The notes: generated by a model not told the origin, from the sequence alone. A stretch of 64,000 nucleotides of DNA from Rhizobium sp. BK316 (GCF_014193695.1 NZ_JACHZR010000004.1:186001-250000); one strand, 5' to 3'. Positions 35,243-44,326 are shown, numbered from the stretch's first letter. A program made the numbers and translations.

Positions 35243-37798
35243 ATGCACTTCATCGACCGACTTCTGCAAAGCCGTCGTATCGTCACCAAGGTCCTGCTGT
35301 TCGTCATCCCGCTCGTGGTGCTAATCGCCGGTGTCGGCATCCTCGGCTACCACACGGCCAATATCCTGAACGGCCATATGACGGTGACGCGTGCGACGAT
35401 CGAAAACATTTCCGATTTCGAGAACCTCCAGGCGGCGCTGCAGGAATTCGTCTCCGACCCCACGGATGCGAGCAAGGTCGATCTCGGCAAGGCGATCGAT
35501 GCGCAGGAAAGCGGTGTCGTGCGGCTGAACGGTTTGTTGAAGACCGACGACCAGCACAGCCAGCTCATCGAAGTCAGCGGCCTTGCCGCCGCCATGCGCA
35601 AGCAGCAGCAGACACTGTGGGGACTGCGTCAGACCGAGGATGCAAGCGTTGCCGCCATCAACAAGACAGTGCAGGCGATCTCGGCTGCGGCTGACGAAGC
35701 CGGCGGCCAGACCGATCTCGTGCGCAAGGATTTCACCGACAAGGAAGTCTTCGCCAAGGCACTGCTTTACAATTCTGCCGCCTTCAAGTCGCTGACCGAT
35801 ATCATGGGCGCGATGCGCGTCGACATCCAGATGGGTTTTACGCCTGAGGAACAGATCGAGGCCGCCCAGCAGCATATAGCCCAGATCTTGAAACAGCTCG
35901 ACGTCGCCAAGGCGATGGTCTCCAAGGACGGCCAGCCGCTGATCGGGCAGGTCGCAGAGACAGCCGGCAAGCTGGATGCGCTCCTGAAGGGCAGCGGCAC
36001 GCCGGATGAGAAAGCCTCCGGCATGGCGCCGCTCTTGACCGGCTTCGTCAATACCGAGGGCCAGATGACGCTGCAGTCGGCCAAGAACAGCGACACGGCA
36101 TCCGCCCGTTTCGTCAGCCTCGACAAGAGCATTGCCGAACAGCGCGAGCTTTTGACCTCGGTCGACCAGGTGCGCGACGGCGCCGACCGGTTGCAGGTGC
36201 ATGTGAGCCAGATGTTGAGCGCCCGTGATGCAGCTTCACGTGACGTGGTTCTCGCCGACCTCAAGGCGCTGACCGAAACCGCGAAAAAGATCTCCGCGCT
36301 CGGCGCCAACGATGCCGTGATGAAAGCTTTTTCGGACAAGGTCGCCCCGGCTGCCGCATCGCTGACGTCAGGATCTGCCGACATGCTGAAGGCGGCTGCG
36401 GACTGGAAGGCTGCCCGCCAGCAGTCTTCGGAAATCCTTTCCGGCGCCATGGCCTCGCTCCGCCAGTTCGTCAGCCAGGCGCAGGAGCTCGGCAAGGAGG
36501 ACAGCGAGCGTTCGGCGAATGTCTCCGTCTTCGCGATGATCCTCGGCACGCTGCTGGCGATCATCGGCGGGTTGATGCTGGTCGAGACGCTGCGCGGCCC
36601 GCTGAAGCGCGTTTCCGATATCATGACCCGGCTTGCCGATGGCGATCTCGAAGTGGCGATCGAAGGTCGCAACCGCGGCGATGAAATCGGCGATATGGTG
36701 CGCTCGGTCGCGGTCTTCCGTGATGCGGCCGTTGAGAATGTCCGCCTGGAAAAGGAAGCCGAAAGCGCACGCGCACTCTCTGCCGAGGAAGCCGGCCGCC
36801 GCGCCAGCGAACGCGCTCGCATCGAAGCCGAACAGAAGCAGGCGCTGAACGCGCTATCCGACGTGCTGCGGCAGCTCGCGGAAGGCAATCTGGAAGTCGG
36901 CATGCGCCGCGATCTCGCGACTGATTTCATCGACATGGCCGATACCTACAACCACGCCGTCGAGGCACTGCGCCAGACGCTGGCCGATGTGCGCGGCGCC
37001 ACTGTCGAGATCAAGGGCGGCACGGGCAATCTTGCATCGTCTGCCGACGATCTCGCCCGCCGTACTGAACAGCAGGCGGCGGCGCTTGAAGAAAGCTCGC
37101 GGGCGCTGCGGCACCTGAGCGACGTCGTGCGCTCTACCGCCGACCGCGCCAAGCAGACGGCGCAATCCGTAGACCAGACGCAGGTTTTCGCCAGCCGCTC
37201 CGGCGAGGTCGTGGCCAAGGCAGTCGATGCGATGGGCGAAATCAACCGCTCATCCGAGAAGATCGCGACGATCATCGGCGTGATCGACGAGATCGCCTTC
37301 CAAACGAACCTGCTGGCATTGAATGCCGGCGTGGAAGCAGCACGCGCCGGCGAGGCGGGCCGCGGCTTCGCGGTCGTGGCGCAGGAAGTGCGCGAACTGG
37401 CACAGCGTTGCGCCAAGGCTGCCCGCGAAATCAAGGAGTTGATCTCGGCAAGCGCCGGCCAGGTACAGAGCGGCGTGCAACTCGTCGAGGAAACCGGTCA
37501 GGCGCTCGCCGAAATCATCGCCCATGTCGGCGGCGTGCAGCGTCTCGTCGCCGAGATTTCGGCGGCCACCGACGAACAGTCGACCGGCCTTCACGAGGTC
37601 AGCAAGGCGGTCCATGACGTCGAACTCATCACCCAGCAGAATGCGGCAATGGTGGAAGAGAACAATGCCGAAATCCAGGGCCTGCGCCAGCGCGTCGACA
37701 TGCTCTCGGAAAAGGTCAACCGCTTCCGCACCGGCGACGAGGGCGAGGCGCATGACTATGGGCGTGCTGAGGGCCGCTGGGCAGGCCAGGCTGCGTAA
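35243..37798 (+). CDS. Methyl-accepting chemotaxis protein
   Basis: An 851-residue chemoreceptor. TM1 (IVTKVLLFVIPLVVLIAGVG) is near residue 12, then comes an unusually long periplasmic domain of about 390 residues, rich in helices, and TM2 (VFAMILGTLLAIIGGLML) near residue 430. Two HAMP-like segments follow, each with an LADGDLEV or LAEGNLEV motif. The signalling tip is IDEIAFQTNLLALNAGVEAARAGEAGRGFAVVA. It relays a periplasmic ligand signal to CheA/CheW, which are not in this window. A terminator with an embedded palindromic insertion follows. Confidence 0.92.
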   Translation: MHFIDRLLQSRRIVTKVLLFVIPLVVLIAGVGILGYHTANILNGHMTVTRATIENISDFENLQAALQEFVSDPTDASKVDLGKAIDAQESGVVRLNGLLKTDDQHSQLIEVSGLAAAMRKQQQTLWGLRQTEDASVAAINKTVQAISAAADEAGGQTDLVRKDFTDKEVFAKALLYNSAAFKSLTDIMGAMRVDIQMGFTPEEQIEAAQQHIAQILKQLDVAKAMVSKDGQPLIGQVAETAGKLDALLKGSGTPDEKASGMAPLLTGFVNTEGQMTLQSAKNSDTASARFVSLDKSIAEQRELLTSVDQVRDGADRLQVHVSQMLSARDAASRDVVLADLKALTETAKKISALGANDAVMKAFSDKVAPAAASLTSGSADMLKAAADWKAARQQSSEILSGAMASLRQFVSQAQELGKEDSERSANVSVFAMILGTLLAIIGGLMLVETLRGPLKRVSDIMTRLADGDLEVAIEGRNRGDEIGDMVRSVAVFRDAAVENVRLEKEAESARALSAEEAGRRASERARIEAEQKQALNALSDVLRQLAEGNLEVGMRRDLATDFIDMADTYNHAVEALRQTLADVRGATVEIKGGTGNLASSADDLARRTEQQAAALEESSRALRHLSDVVRSTADRAKQTAQSVDQTQVFASRSGEVVAKAVDAMGEINRSSEKIATIIGVIDEIAFQTNLLALNAGVEAARAGEAGRGFAVVAQEVRELAQRCAKAAREIKELISASAGQVQSGVQLVEETGQALAEIIAHVGGVQRLVAEISAATDEQSTGLHEVSKAVHDVELITQQNAAMVEENNAEIQGLRQRVDMLSEKVNRFRTGDEGEAHDYGRAEGRWAGQAA

Positions 37799-37827
37799 GC
37801 CGGCTTATAAAGGATGACATTGAGAGA

Positions 37828-37910
37828 GCCCGTGGTGTTCGCTGAACTGACCCCCGAAAGTTGTTGTCCAACTTTCGGGGATCAGTTCATTCGCATCGCG
37901 GGCTTTTCTT
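37828..37910 (+). terminator. Chemoreceptor terminator carrying an insertion in its loop
   Basis: Arms GCCCGTGGTG (37828-37837) and CATCGCGGGC (37894-37903) pair over ten positions (two G-U pairs) and are followed by TTTTCTTTT. Without the 47-bp insertion and one copy of its 5-bp duplication, the loop would be TTCG, a classic tetraloop. The inserted palindrome can fold on itself, so the outer stem may still close and terminate. Confidence 0.8.
37843..37889. mobile_element. 47-bp palindromic mini-element resembling abutted IS3-family ends
   Basis: The 21-base left arm starting TGAACTGACCCCCGAAAGTT and the right arm are inverted copies with one mismatch, around a TTGTC centre. The ends are TG and CA. 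A direct repeat, TTCGC, flanks both sides (37838-37842 and 37890-37894). The arms resemble terminal repeats of the IS150 subgroup of IS3 elements as I remember them. No transposase is present. It may be a minimal MITE or a collapsed IS. Confidence 0.7.
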
Positions 37911-37969
37911 TTGAACCATTAGGCAGTCCGGTCGTTTCCCGATCATGTCCAACGAAGGAGATGACCGTG

Positions 37970-38176
37970 ATGGATTGGAACCGTGTTGAAGGCAATTGGA
38001 AGCAGATGAAGGGCAAGGTCAGGGAACAGTGGGGCAGGCTCACCGACGACGACCTCGACCAGATCAACGGCCGCCGCGAACAGCTCGAAGGCAAGCTGCA
38101 AGAGCGCTACGGTTACGAAAAGGACCGCATCCGCAGAGATGTCGATACCTGGTACGACAGCCAGACCTGGCACTGA
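37970..38176 (+). CDS. CsbD family stress-response protein
   Basis: A 68-residue hydrophilic protein of the CsbD family (MDWNRVEGNWKQMKGKVREQ, then WGRLTDDDLDQINGRREQL). Members are induced in general stress in many bacteria; their molecular role is unknown. ATG 37970 is nine bases after AAGGAG. A strong terminator follows. Confidence 0.93.
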   Translation: MDWNRVEGNWKQMKGKVREQWGRLTDDDLDQINGRREQLEGKLQERYGYEKDRIRRDVDTWYDSQTWH

Positions 38177-38212
38177 GCCATCCGACATTTGATTCCACAT
38201 CGGAAAGATTTG

Positions 38213-38237
38213 GCCCCGCTTCTGCGGGGCTTTTTTT
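38213..38237 (+). terminator. Rho-independent terminator after csbD
   Basis: GCCCCGC (38213-38219) and GCGGGGC (38224-38230) form a seven-pair stem with a TTCT loop, followed by seven T. It is a textbook terminator 37 bases after the stop. Confidence 0.93.
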
Positions 38238-38413
38238 GGTGGAGTGCGGAACCGGCGCAATGAACAGAACGAGCGAGGTGGTGCGCTGCGGCTCCCTCGC
38301 TCGTTTCTGACTGAGTGGGGAGATTAGGGAACGCCTTGCCAAGAGCCACGAAAGTCGCGTCGCATCTCTGCCGGCCCTTCGCATGGCTTCGGGTGCTTCG
38401 CGGGGATCCTCAC

Positions 38414-39460
38414 TCACCCACCCGTGACACTCATATGCCGGGCCACGGCGGGCCTGTTGTGCGTGCGGTCGATGATGAAATCGTGGCCCTTGGGCTTGCG
38501 GGTGATCGCCTCGTCGATGGCCGCATGGAGCAGGCCGTCGTCTTCGGTGGCGCGCAATGCGGCGCGCAGGTCGGCGGCGTCGTTCTGGCCGAGGCACATA
38601 TAGAGCGTGCCAGTGCAGGTCAGGCGCACGCGGTTGCAGCTCTCGCAGAAATTATGGGTGAGCGGCGTAATGAAGCCTAGGCGGCCGCCCGTCTCCTCGA
38701 CTGTCACATAGCGGGCAGGGCCGCCGGTCTGATAGTCGATATCGGTGAGGGTGAACTGCTGCTCCAGATCGGCACGCAGCTTGGAGAGCGGCAGGTACTG
38801 GTCGGTGCGGTCTTCTTCGATCTCGCCCATCGGCATGGTTTCGATGACGGTCAAGTCCATGCCGCGGCCATGCGCGAAACGCAGCATGGCGGGCATTTCC
38901 GCCTCGTTGAAATCCTTCAGTGCCACGGCATTGAGCTTGATCTTCAGGCCGGCCTTCTGGGCGGCATCGATGCCTTCCATCACCTTGGCGAAATCGCCCC
39001 AGCGGGTGATCCTGCGGAATTTTTCCGGATCGAGCGTGTCGAGCGAGACGTTGATGCGCCGCACGCCGCAATCGTAGAGCTCCTGCGCATGGCGGGCGAG
39101 TTGAGAGCCGTTGGTGGTGATCGTCAGTTCGTCGAGGCCGGAGCCGATCTGACGGCCGAGCTGACGCACCAGGTACATGATGTTCTTGCGCACCAGCGGC
39201 TCGCCGCCGGTCAGGCGGATCTTGCGCACGCCCTTGGCGATGAAGGCGGAACAGAGCCGGTCGAGCTCTTCCAGCGTCAGCAGGTCCTTTTTCGGCAGGA
39301 AGGTCATGTTTTCCGCCATGCAATAGGTGCAGCGGAAGTCGCAGCGGTCGGTGACGGAGACGCGCAGATAGGTGACCGCCCGCCCGAAAGGGTCGATCAT
39401 CGGTGCTGCATCAGCAACAAGGGGCGCGACACTGCCTATCGTTCCGACTCTGGTGTTCAC
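38414..39460 (-). CDS. moaA: GTP 3',8-cyclase (molybdenum cofactor biosynthesis protein A)
   Basis: A 348-residue radical-SAM enzyme that makes 3',8-cyclo-GTP, the first step of molybdenum cofactor synthesis. The SAM cluster motif is C40-C44-C47 (CDFRCTYC). The second cluster uses C272, C275 and C289 (FCESCNRVRLTCTG...MC). The protein ends in GG, required for activity in MoaA. A GTG at 39460 is preceded by GGAG; the long upstream extension is non-coding. No other moa gene adjoins it. Confidence 0.94.
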   Translation of the reverse strand: MNTRVGTIGSVAPLVADAAPMIDPFGRAVTYLRVSVTDRCDFRCTYCMAENMTFLPKKDLLTLEELDRLCSAFIAKGVRKIRLTGGEPLVRKNIMYLVRQLGRQIGSGLDELTITTNGSQLARHAQELYDCGVRRINVSLDTLDPEKFRRITRWGDFAKVMEGIDAAQKAGLKIKLNAVALKDFNEAEMPAMLRFAHGRGMDLTVIETMPMGEIEEDRTDQYLPLSKLRADLEQQFTLTDIDYQTGGPARYVTVEETGGRLGFITPLTHNFCESCNRVRLTCTGTLYMCLGQNDAADLRAALRATEDDGLLHAAIDEAITRKPKGHDFIIDRTHNRPAVARHMSVTGG

Positions 39461-39593
39461 GTCAATCTCCGTACTCTCGTCAATGTGGGCATATGCTATT
39501 GTGGCGTCAAGGGAAACAGGCCACGGCGCCATGCGAATTTGAGCTTGCGCTGAAAAAGATCCGCGCCTACTCCTCGCATCAGAAAAGGACATC

Positions 39594-39971
39594 ATGATGA
39601 GCGATATCTGGCCGACCGAACTCAAGGTCTCGAAAGACCGCCAAAGGCTGGTGGTAAGCTTCAATGACGGGCAAAGCTTCCATCTTTCGGCCGAGCTCTT
39701 GCGCGTGCTGTCGCCTTCGGCCGAGGTGCAGGGGCATGGGCCGGGGCAGAAGGTCACGGTGCCGGGCAAGCGCAATGTCACCATCATCTCCGTCATACCG
39801 ACCGGCAATTATGCTGTGCGCATCGGTTTCGACGATATGCACGATACCGGCATCTATACATGGACTTATCTGCGCGAACTCGGCGAACGAGGCTTCGAGC
39901 TCTTCTCGGCCTATGAGGAAGAGCTTGCGGCCAAGGGAATGAGCCGGGACGTAGCGGAAAAGCCGCGCTGA
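39594..39971 (+). CDS. DUF971 domain protein
   Basis: A 125-residue protein of the DUF971 family (the domain at the N-terminus of γ-butyrobetaine hydroxylase). Conserved pieces are WPTELKVSKDRQRLVVSFNDG and GNYAVRIGFDDMHDTGIYTW. Such stand-alone proteins often sit near iron-sulfur or molybdenum cofactor genes; it is divergent from moaA. AAAAGGACATC precedes the ATG. Its function is unknown. Confidence 0.88.
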   Translation: MMSDIWPTELKVSKDRQRLVVSFNDGQSFHLSAELLRVLSPSAEVQGHGPGQKVTVPGKRNVTIISVIPTGNYAVRIGFDDMHDTGIYTWTYLRELGERGFELFSAYEEELAAKGMSRDVAEKPR

Positions 39972-40005
39972 TCGCAATAAAACTTAGGGGCAGACGAGGG
40001 GGCAC

Positions 40006-41193
40006 ATGACGGAAACACATAAAAAGAGCTGGCTGCGAGCCCACGGGCATACCGGCAGCAGGGTCACATTCCTGGAGCTCTTCTTCGATCTCGTTTTCGT
40101 CTTTTCCATCTCGCAATTGTCGCACGCGCTCTTTGCCCATTACACCCCGCTTGGGGCTGCCGAAGCAGCGCTGATGATGTTTGCCGTCTGGTGGGTGTGG
40201 ATCTTCACCGCCTGGGTAACGAACTGGCTCGATCCGGAGCGCATGCCGGTGCGATCAATGCTGATCGTGCTGATGCTGCTCGGCCTCGTGCTCTCGGCCT
40301 CCATTCCCGAAGCCTTCGGCGAGAAGGGCCTGCTCTTCGCCTCAGCCTATGTGCTGATGCAGGTCGGCCGCTCGCTCTTCACCACCTATGCGATGCGGGC
40401 TGCGGGCCGCTCGGCCACCATCAACTTCGTGCGTATCACCACCTACCTTGCCGTTGCCGGCGTGTTCTGGATATCAGGCGGGTTTCTGGAGCATGAGGCG
40501 CGGCTGATCTGCTGGGTGATCGCGCTCTTGATCGAATATTCCGGGCCGGCACTCGGCTTTGCGGTGCCCGGTCTCGGCAAATCCAGGACGGAGGAATGGG
40601 ACGTTTCCGGCGCGCATATGGCGGAGCGCTGCGCGCTCTTCATCATCATCTGCCTCGGCGAAGCGATCCTGGTGTCCGGCCGCACCTTCTCCGAAATGGA
40701 ATTCTCGGTCATGACCGGGGTGGTCTTCCTGATCGGCTTCATCGGCACGGTCGCCATGTGGTGGCTTTATTTCCGCTTCGGCCATGAGCGGGCGGCGCAT
40801 CGCATCGAGCATGAGGATACGCCAGGGAGCTTAGCGCGGCAGGCCTTCACCTATGCGCATATCCCGATCCTGGCAGGCATCATCGTGCATGCGGTGGCGG
40901 TGGAATTCATGTTCGAGCATCCGCATGAGACGGGCAATCTCGCCATCGCTGCCTCCGTGCTCGGCGGCTCCGGCCTCTTCCTGATCGGTAATCTCTGGTT
41001 CAAGGGCGCCACCAGCGGACGCCTGCCGCTCTCCCATCTCGCCGGCATCGTGATCCTGATCCTCTGTGCTTTCTTCGCGCCCTTCATGCAGGTCTATGTG
41101 ATGGGCATTCTGGCAGCGCTGGTGCTGATCATCGTTGCGGCCTGGGAGTTTAGATCGCTGACGCGCGGGTCGGCTGGGCCAGTGCTGCATTGA
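40006..41193 (+). CDS. Low-temperature-requirement A (LtrA) family membrane protein
   Basis: A 395-residue integral membrane protein with about ten helices. The early signature VTFLELFFDLVFVFSISQLS and the core ERCALFIIICLGEAILVSG identify LtrA proteins. The name comes from Listeria, where it is needed for growth in the cold; the mechanism is not known. It begins 34 bases after the DUF971 gene and may be co-transcribed. Confidence 0.9.
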   Translation: MTETHKKSWLRAHGHTGSRVTFLELFFDLVFVFSISQLSHALFAHYTPLGAAEAALMMFAVWWVWIFTAWVTNWLDPERMPVRSMLIVLMLLGLVLSASIPEAFGEKGLLFASAYVLMQVGRSLFTTYAMRAAGRSATINFVRITTYLAVAGVFWISGGFLEHEARLICWVIALLIEYSGPALGFAVPGLGKSRTEEWDVSGAHMAERCALFIIICLGEAILVSGRTFSEMEFSVMTGVVFLIGFIGTVAMWWLYFRFGHERAAHRIEHEDTPGSLARQAFTYAHIPILAGIIVHAVAVEFMFEHPHETGNLAIAASVLGGSGLFLIGNLWFKGATSGRLPLSHLAGIVILILCAFFAPFMQVYVMGILAALVLIIVAAWEFRSLTRGSAGPVLH

Positions 41194-41211
41194 AGCCGCC
41201 TGAGTGTTGAA

Positions 41212-41835
41212 TCAGACCGCCGGGAGAAATTCCTGTGGCGTGACGAGGCCGCCTTCCAGCCAGCGCTTGCCGCGCTCATAGAGCGCCTCCACCTCGCGAC
41301 CCTTAAGGCACGGCATGTCCCGCTTTACACGATAACCGATCTGCTCCTGGGTATAGGCGAGGTGTCGATATCCGGCCGGAAATCGCTGCAACACGTCCTG
41401 GTCGATTTCTGGCACTTCAGCAGGCGAAACAGGATCGATCCTGTCTTTCTCGTAGATCGGCTGCCGGATCACGATTGCCCAACGGTTGTCTCTCATTTCG
41501 AGAAAATCATAAAACCGGCCGGTGCAAACCACGTCGCAAAGGCAACCGTGAACCGACGCCCTCTGGGAAATGGTCATCTTCGTCTGCGCAACTGCCCGAT
41601 GCGTTCTGATGTCGATCGAGCTGCCTCCGAGAAAATGGAGGATGCTCACCCCTTTGTCCCACCCCTCCTTACTGACGCGGATAAACTCCGTAGCTGGCCC
41701 CTGGAACCAGGTCGCCATCATCCAGCCGTCGTCATGCCATACGGTCTTGAACCGCTCCCAGTGGCCGGCGTCCCGCCAGATCGCCCAGTTTTGAAGAAGC
41801 TCGCCGATCGCAAGCTTGTCATCCCATTCCGCCAT
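41212..41835 (-). CDS. NTF2-like (SnoaL-like) protein
   Basis: A 207-residue protein with a SnoaL-like cone-shaped α+β barrel in its first two thirds. The opening WDDKLAIGELLQNWAIWRDAGHWERF and the His in SILHFLGGSSIDI are typical, and the C-terminal extension YRHLAYTQEQIGYRVKRDMP is shared by a group of uncharacterised proteins. It may be an enzyme on small organic compounds; no substrate is suggested by neighbours. Confidence 0.7.
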   Translation of the reverse strand: MAEWDDKLAIGELLQNWAIWRDAGHWERFKTVWHDDGWMMATWFQGPATEFIRVSKEGWDKGVSILHFLGGSSIDIRTHRAVAQTKMTISQRASVHGCLCDVVCTGRFYDFLEMRDNRWAIVIRQPIYEKDRIDPVSPAEVPEIDQDVLQRFPAGYRHLAYTQEQIGYRVKRDMPCLKGREVEALYERGKRWLEGGLVTPQEFLPAV

Positions 41836-41923
41836 CGCCTTTTACCTCAGTTGCGTGCCGTAACCGCGAAGATCGTACCACGGCATCGGCGAGCAATTCA
41901 AAAGCCGATCCAGCAGACGCGTC

Positions 41924-42391
41924 TCAGTCCTCTTCCCTCAAATCCTGTAGCAACACGCCGATGATGCGCTCCATCGAATCGGCTGTTGCCATGCATTGTT
42001 CGATTGGCTCCGCAGAGAGGGTGCGCTCGATAAGGGCCGTCTGGACGGCCATGGCCTCCTCGGTCAGCTTGCGACCCTCCGGCGTAAGGTGCAGGCGTAG
42101 TACCCGTTTGTCGCGTTCGTCGTCGCGGCGGATGATCAGGCCGCGCTTTTCCATCTGCGGCAGGAGCATGCTCATGTTCGAGCGGCCGACCAATAGTTTC
42201 CTTGCCAGTTCCTGCTGCGAAATGCCTTCGAAGCGGTAGAGATTGACGAGAATATCGAGATGCGGCGGCTTGATATCCAGATCGGATAACGCGCGCGCCA
42301 AGGATTGCTGCATGAGCTGGCAGGCGCGAGCCACCGCGATCCAGCTTCTAAAACGCGGATGATCCCAGGGGAGGGATTGATTTTTGTTCAT
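41924..42391 (-). CDS. MarR family transcriptional regulator
   Basis: A 155-residue regulator. The winged helix segment ISQQELARKLLVGRSNMSMLLPQMEKRGLI is followed by RRDDERDKRVLRLHLTPEG, the wing typical of MarR proteins. It is divergent from the hydrolase gene at 42437 with only 45 bases between start codons, containing a palindromic site. It probably represses itself and the hydrolase until a small aromatic or similar ligand binds. Confidence 0.9.
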   Translation of the reverse strand: MNKNQSLPWDHPRFRSWIAVARACQLMQQSLARALSDLDIKPPHLDILVNLYRFEGISQQELARKLLVGRSNMSMLLPQMEKRGLIIRRDDERDKRVLRLHLTPEGRKLTEEAMAVQTALIERTLSAEPIEQCMATADSMERIIGVLLQDLREED

Positions 42392-42402
42392 CGTTGTACT
42401 TT

Positions 42403-42422
42403 ATTGTTCAGTGTTGAACATT
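42403..42422. promoter_or_regulatory. Probable MarR operator
   Basis: ATTGTTCA-gtgt-TGAACATT is a nearly perfect palindrome in the short space between the divergent marR-like and hydrolase genes. Its size and placement match MarR-family operators. Confidence 0.6.
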
Positions 42423-42436
42423 ATCGGATTCCCATC

Positions 42437-43387
42437 ATGGCAAACTTTGCGCTTGAGGTCACCCGCCTGGGATTTTCGCTCATGCAATCCGTTTCACCGC
42501 GCCTTGCCGGCGAGGCGGCCTTCCGGCTGTTCTGCCGCACCCCATCCGCCAGGCCCAAGGGCGAGAAGGCGAGGGCCGCGCATGCGGCAGGTATCGCCAA
42601 GCTTGCCGATGCGGAACGGTTCCTGCTGCGCGTCGAGGGCAGGCGGGCGCATGTCTACCGGCTGAATGGCGGAGCGCTCGGCCGGCGCAAGCGTTATCTC
42701 GTCACCCATGGGTGGGGCTCCGGCATGGCCTACATGGCCGATCTCGTGACGATGCTGGCGGCTACGGGTGCGGAAGTGATTGCGCTCGATTTTCCGGGCC
42801 ACGGGCGATCGGGTGGGCGCTTCCTGCATATGGCGCTGGCCGTGAAGGCGATTGCCGCAGCCGAGGCGCGCTTCGGCCGTTTCGATGCGGTCATCGGCCA
42901 TTCCTTCGGTGGCGCGGCGCTGATGGTTTCGGCCCTGGCCATGCTGCCGGATGTGAAGCCCGTCTCGGCTGAACGTTTGGTACTGATCGGCTCGCCCAGT
43001 GAAATGCAGTGGCTGTTTACCGATTTCGGCCGGATGCTGCGGCTGAAACCGGCGGCACAGGCCGCACTTGAGGACGTCGTGCATCGCATCACCGGTCGGA
43101 GACTTGAGGATTTTGACGCGGGCAAACGAGCCAATCACGTCGGCAAGCCGGTGCTCGTCATCCATGCCGAGGACGACAAGGAAGTGAGTGCTGCCCATGC
43201 GCGTCGTTATGCGGCTTCGGGCGGGCATGTGCGGCTCTCCTGGGCCAACGGTTTCGGCCACCGGCGCATCATGTCGGCCGGTCCGGTGCTGAGCGAAGTC
43301 GCGGCTTTCCTCGCGGAAGAAGACATCAAAAAAGATGCTGAGATCATTCCGATTTTTGAGCTTCCGGCGCGTCGCGCATCGGTGTAG
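42437..43387 (+). CDS. Alpha/beta hydrolase
   Basis: A 316-residue hydrolase. The core shows YLVTHGWGSG (oxyanion hole), ALDFPGHGRSGG, the nucleophile elbow IGHSFGGAAL and a late Asp (LVIHAEDDKEV) and His (GFGHRRIM) completing the catalytic triad. The N-terminal 65 residues are extra relative to minimal enzymes. The start at 42437 is fixed by the position of the divergent MarR gene. The substrate is unknown but probably tied to MarR control. Confidence 0.87.
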   Translation: MANFALEVTRLGFSLMQSVSPRLAGEAAFRLFCRTPSARPKGEKARAAHAAGIAKLADAERFLLRVEGRRAHVYRLNGGALGRRKRYLVTHGWGSGMAYMADLVTMLAATGAEVIALDFPGHGRSGGRFLHMALAVKAIAAAEARFGRFDAVIGHSFGGAALMVSALAMLPDVKPVSAERLVLIGSPSEMQWLFTDFGRMLRLKPAAQAALEDVVHRITGRRLEDFDAGKRANHVGKPVLVIHAEDDKEVSAAHARRYAASGGHVRLSWANGFGHRRIMSAGPVLSEVAAFLAEEDIKKDAEIIPIFELPARRASV

Positions 43388-43435
43388 CGTCCGCCCGGCC
43401 GCAGGTCAGACGGCCGGCACTATGGCGGGATATCC

Positions 43436-44047
43436 ATGAAAATCATCGGCAGTATCGAGGAGCTCAACGAAATCTATGGCGCGGGGCTGTCGCAGGCCTC
43501 CGTCGACAAGGTGACGAAGGAACTGACGCCGCTCTACCGGGGCATGATCGAGATGTCGCCCTTCGTGGCGCTTGCGACCGTCGGCCCGGAAGGGCTCGAC
43601 TGCTCGCCGCGTGGCGATCTCGGCGGCGTGGTGCGCATTATCGACGACAGGACGCTGCATCTGCCCGACTGGCGCGGCAACAACCGCGTCGATTCGCTTT
43701 CCAACATCGTGCGCGATCCGCGCCTGTCGCTGATGTTTCTCATTCCGGGCTCCAACACGGTCATGCGCATCAACGGCCGCGGCGTCGTCTCCAATGACGA
43801 GGCGCTGCTTGCGAGTTTCGAGATGGACGGCAAACACCCGCGCACGGTCACCGTCATCAGTATCGTCGAGGTCTATTTCCAGTGCGCCCGCGCGGTGATG
43901 CGCGCCGAGCTGTGGAATGCCGACCACTTCGTCGATCCGGCCAGCCTGCCGACGCCCGGCCAGATGCTGAAGGATGCGGTCGGCGATTTCGACCACGAGA
44001 CCTACGACCGCGAATGGCCGGCGCGCGCTGCCAAGACGATGTGGTGA
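43436..44047 (+). CDS. PPOX-class FMN-dependent flavoprotein
   Basis: A 203-residue split-barrel flavoprotein of the pyridoxamine 5'-phosphate oxidase superfamily, close to the MSMEG_1061 group. Signature segments are FVALATVGPEGLDCSPRGD, LPDWRGNNRVDSLSNI and MFLIPGSNTVMRINGRG, which form the FMN site. It likely reduces a cofactor-like compound; the exact substrate is unknown. The gene follows the hydrolase by 48 bases. Confidence 0.87.
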   Translation: MKIIGSIEELNEIYGAGLSQASVDKVTKELTPLYRGMIEMSPFVALATVGPEGLDCSPRGDLGGVVRIIDDRTLHLPDWRGNNRVDSLSNIVRDPRLSLMFLIPGSNTVMRINGRGVVSNDEALLASFEMDGKHPRTVTVISIVEVYFQCARAVMRAELWNADHFVDPASLPTPGQMLKDAVGDFDHETYDREWPARAAKTMW

Positions 44048-44082
44048 GGTGAGGGTGCGCATCATCCGGTGTGACATAGATT

Positions 44083-44210
44083 AAAAGACCCCTCCCCACA
44101 AAGGGGAGGGGCTTAACCTGCCGCGCCTGACTACTTCCGGATCTTTAAGGTCCCGGGTGGGGCGAAGCGGTGCCCCAGGTTAGTCCCTCCCCCTTGTGGG
44201 GAGGGGTTTT
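44083..44210. repeat. About 128-bp intergenic element with terminal inverted repeats
   Basis: The left end (AAAAGACCCCTCCCCACAAA, continuing GGGGAGGGGCTTAACCTG) reappears inverted at the right end (44171-44210) with few mismatches over some 36 bases. Each end is itself a small hairpin (CCCCTCCCC/GGGGAGGGG). It lies between convergent genes and may be a MITE that also terminates transcription. Confidence 0.65.
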
Positions 44211-44326
44211 GACAACGTCCAAACCGGCTACATACTTGACACTATAGACCGGGGACGTGCCGGACAGCCACTCATCTCCATGTCCTCGGACAGGCCCGAC
44301 GTGTCCAAGAGATGCAGGAGACGATG

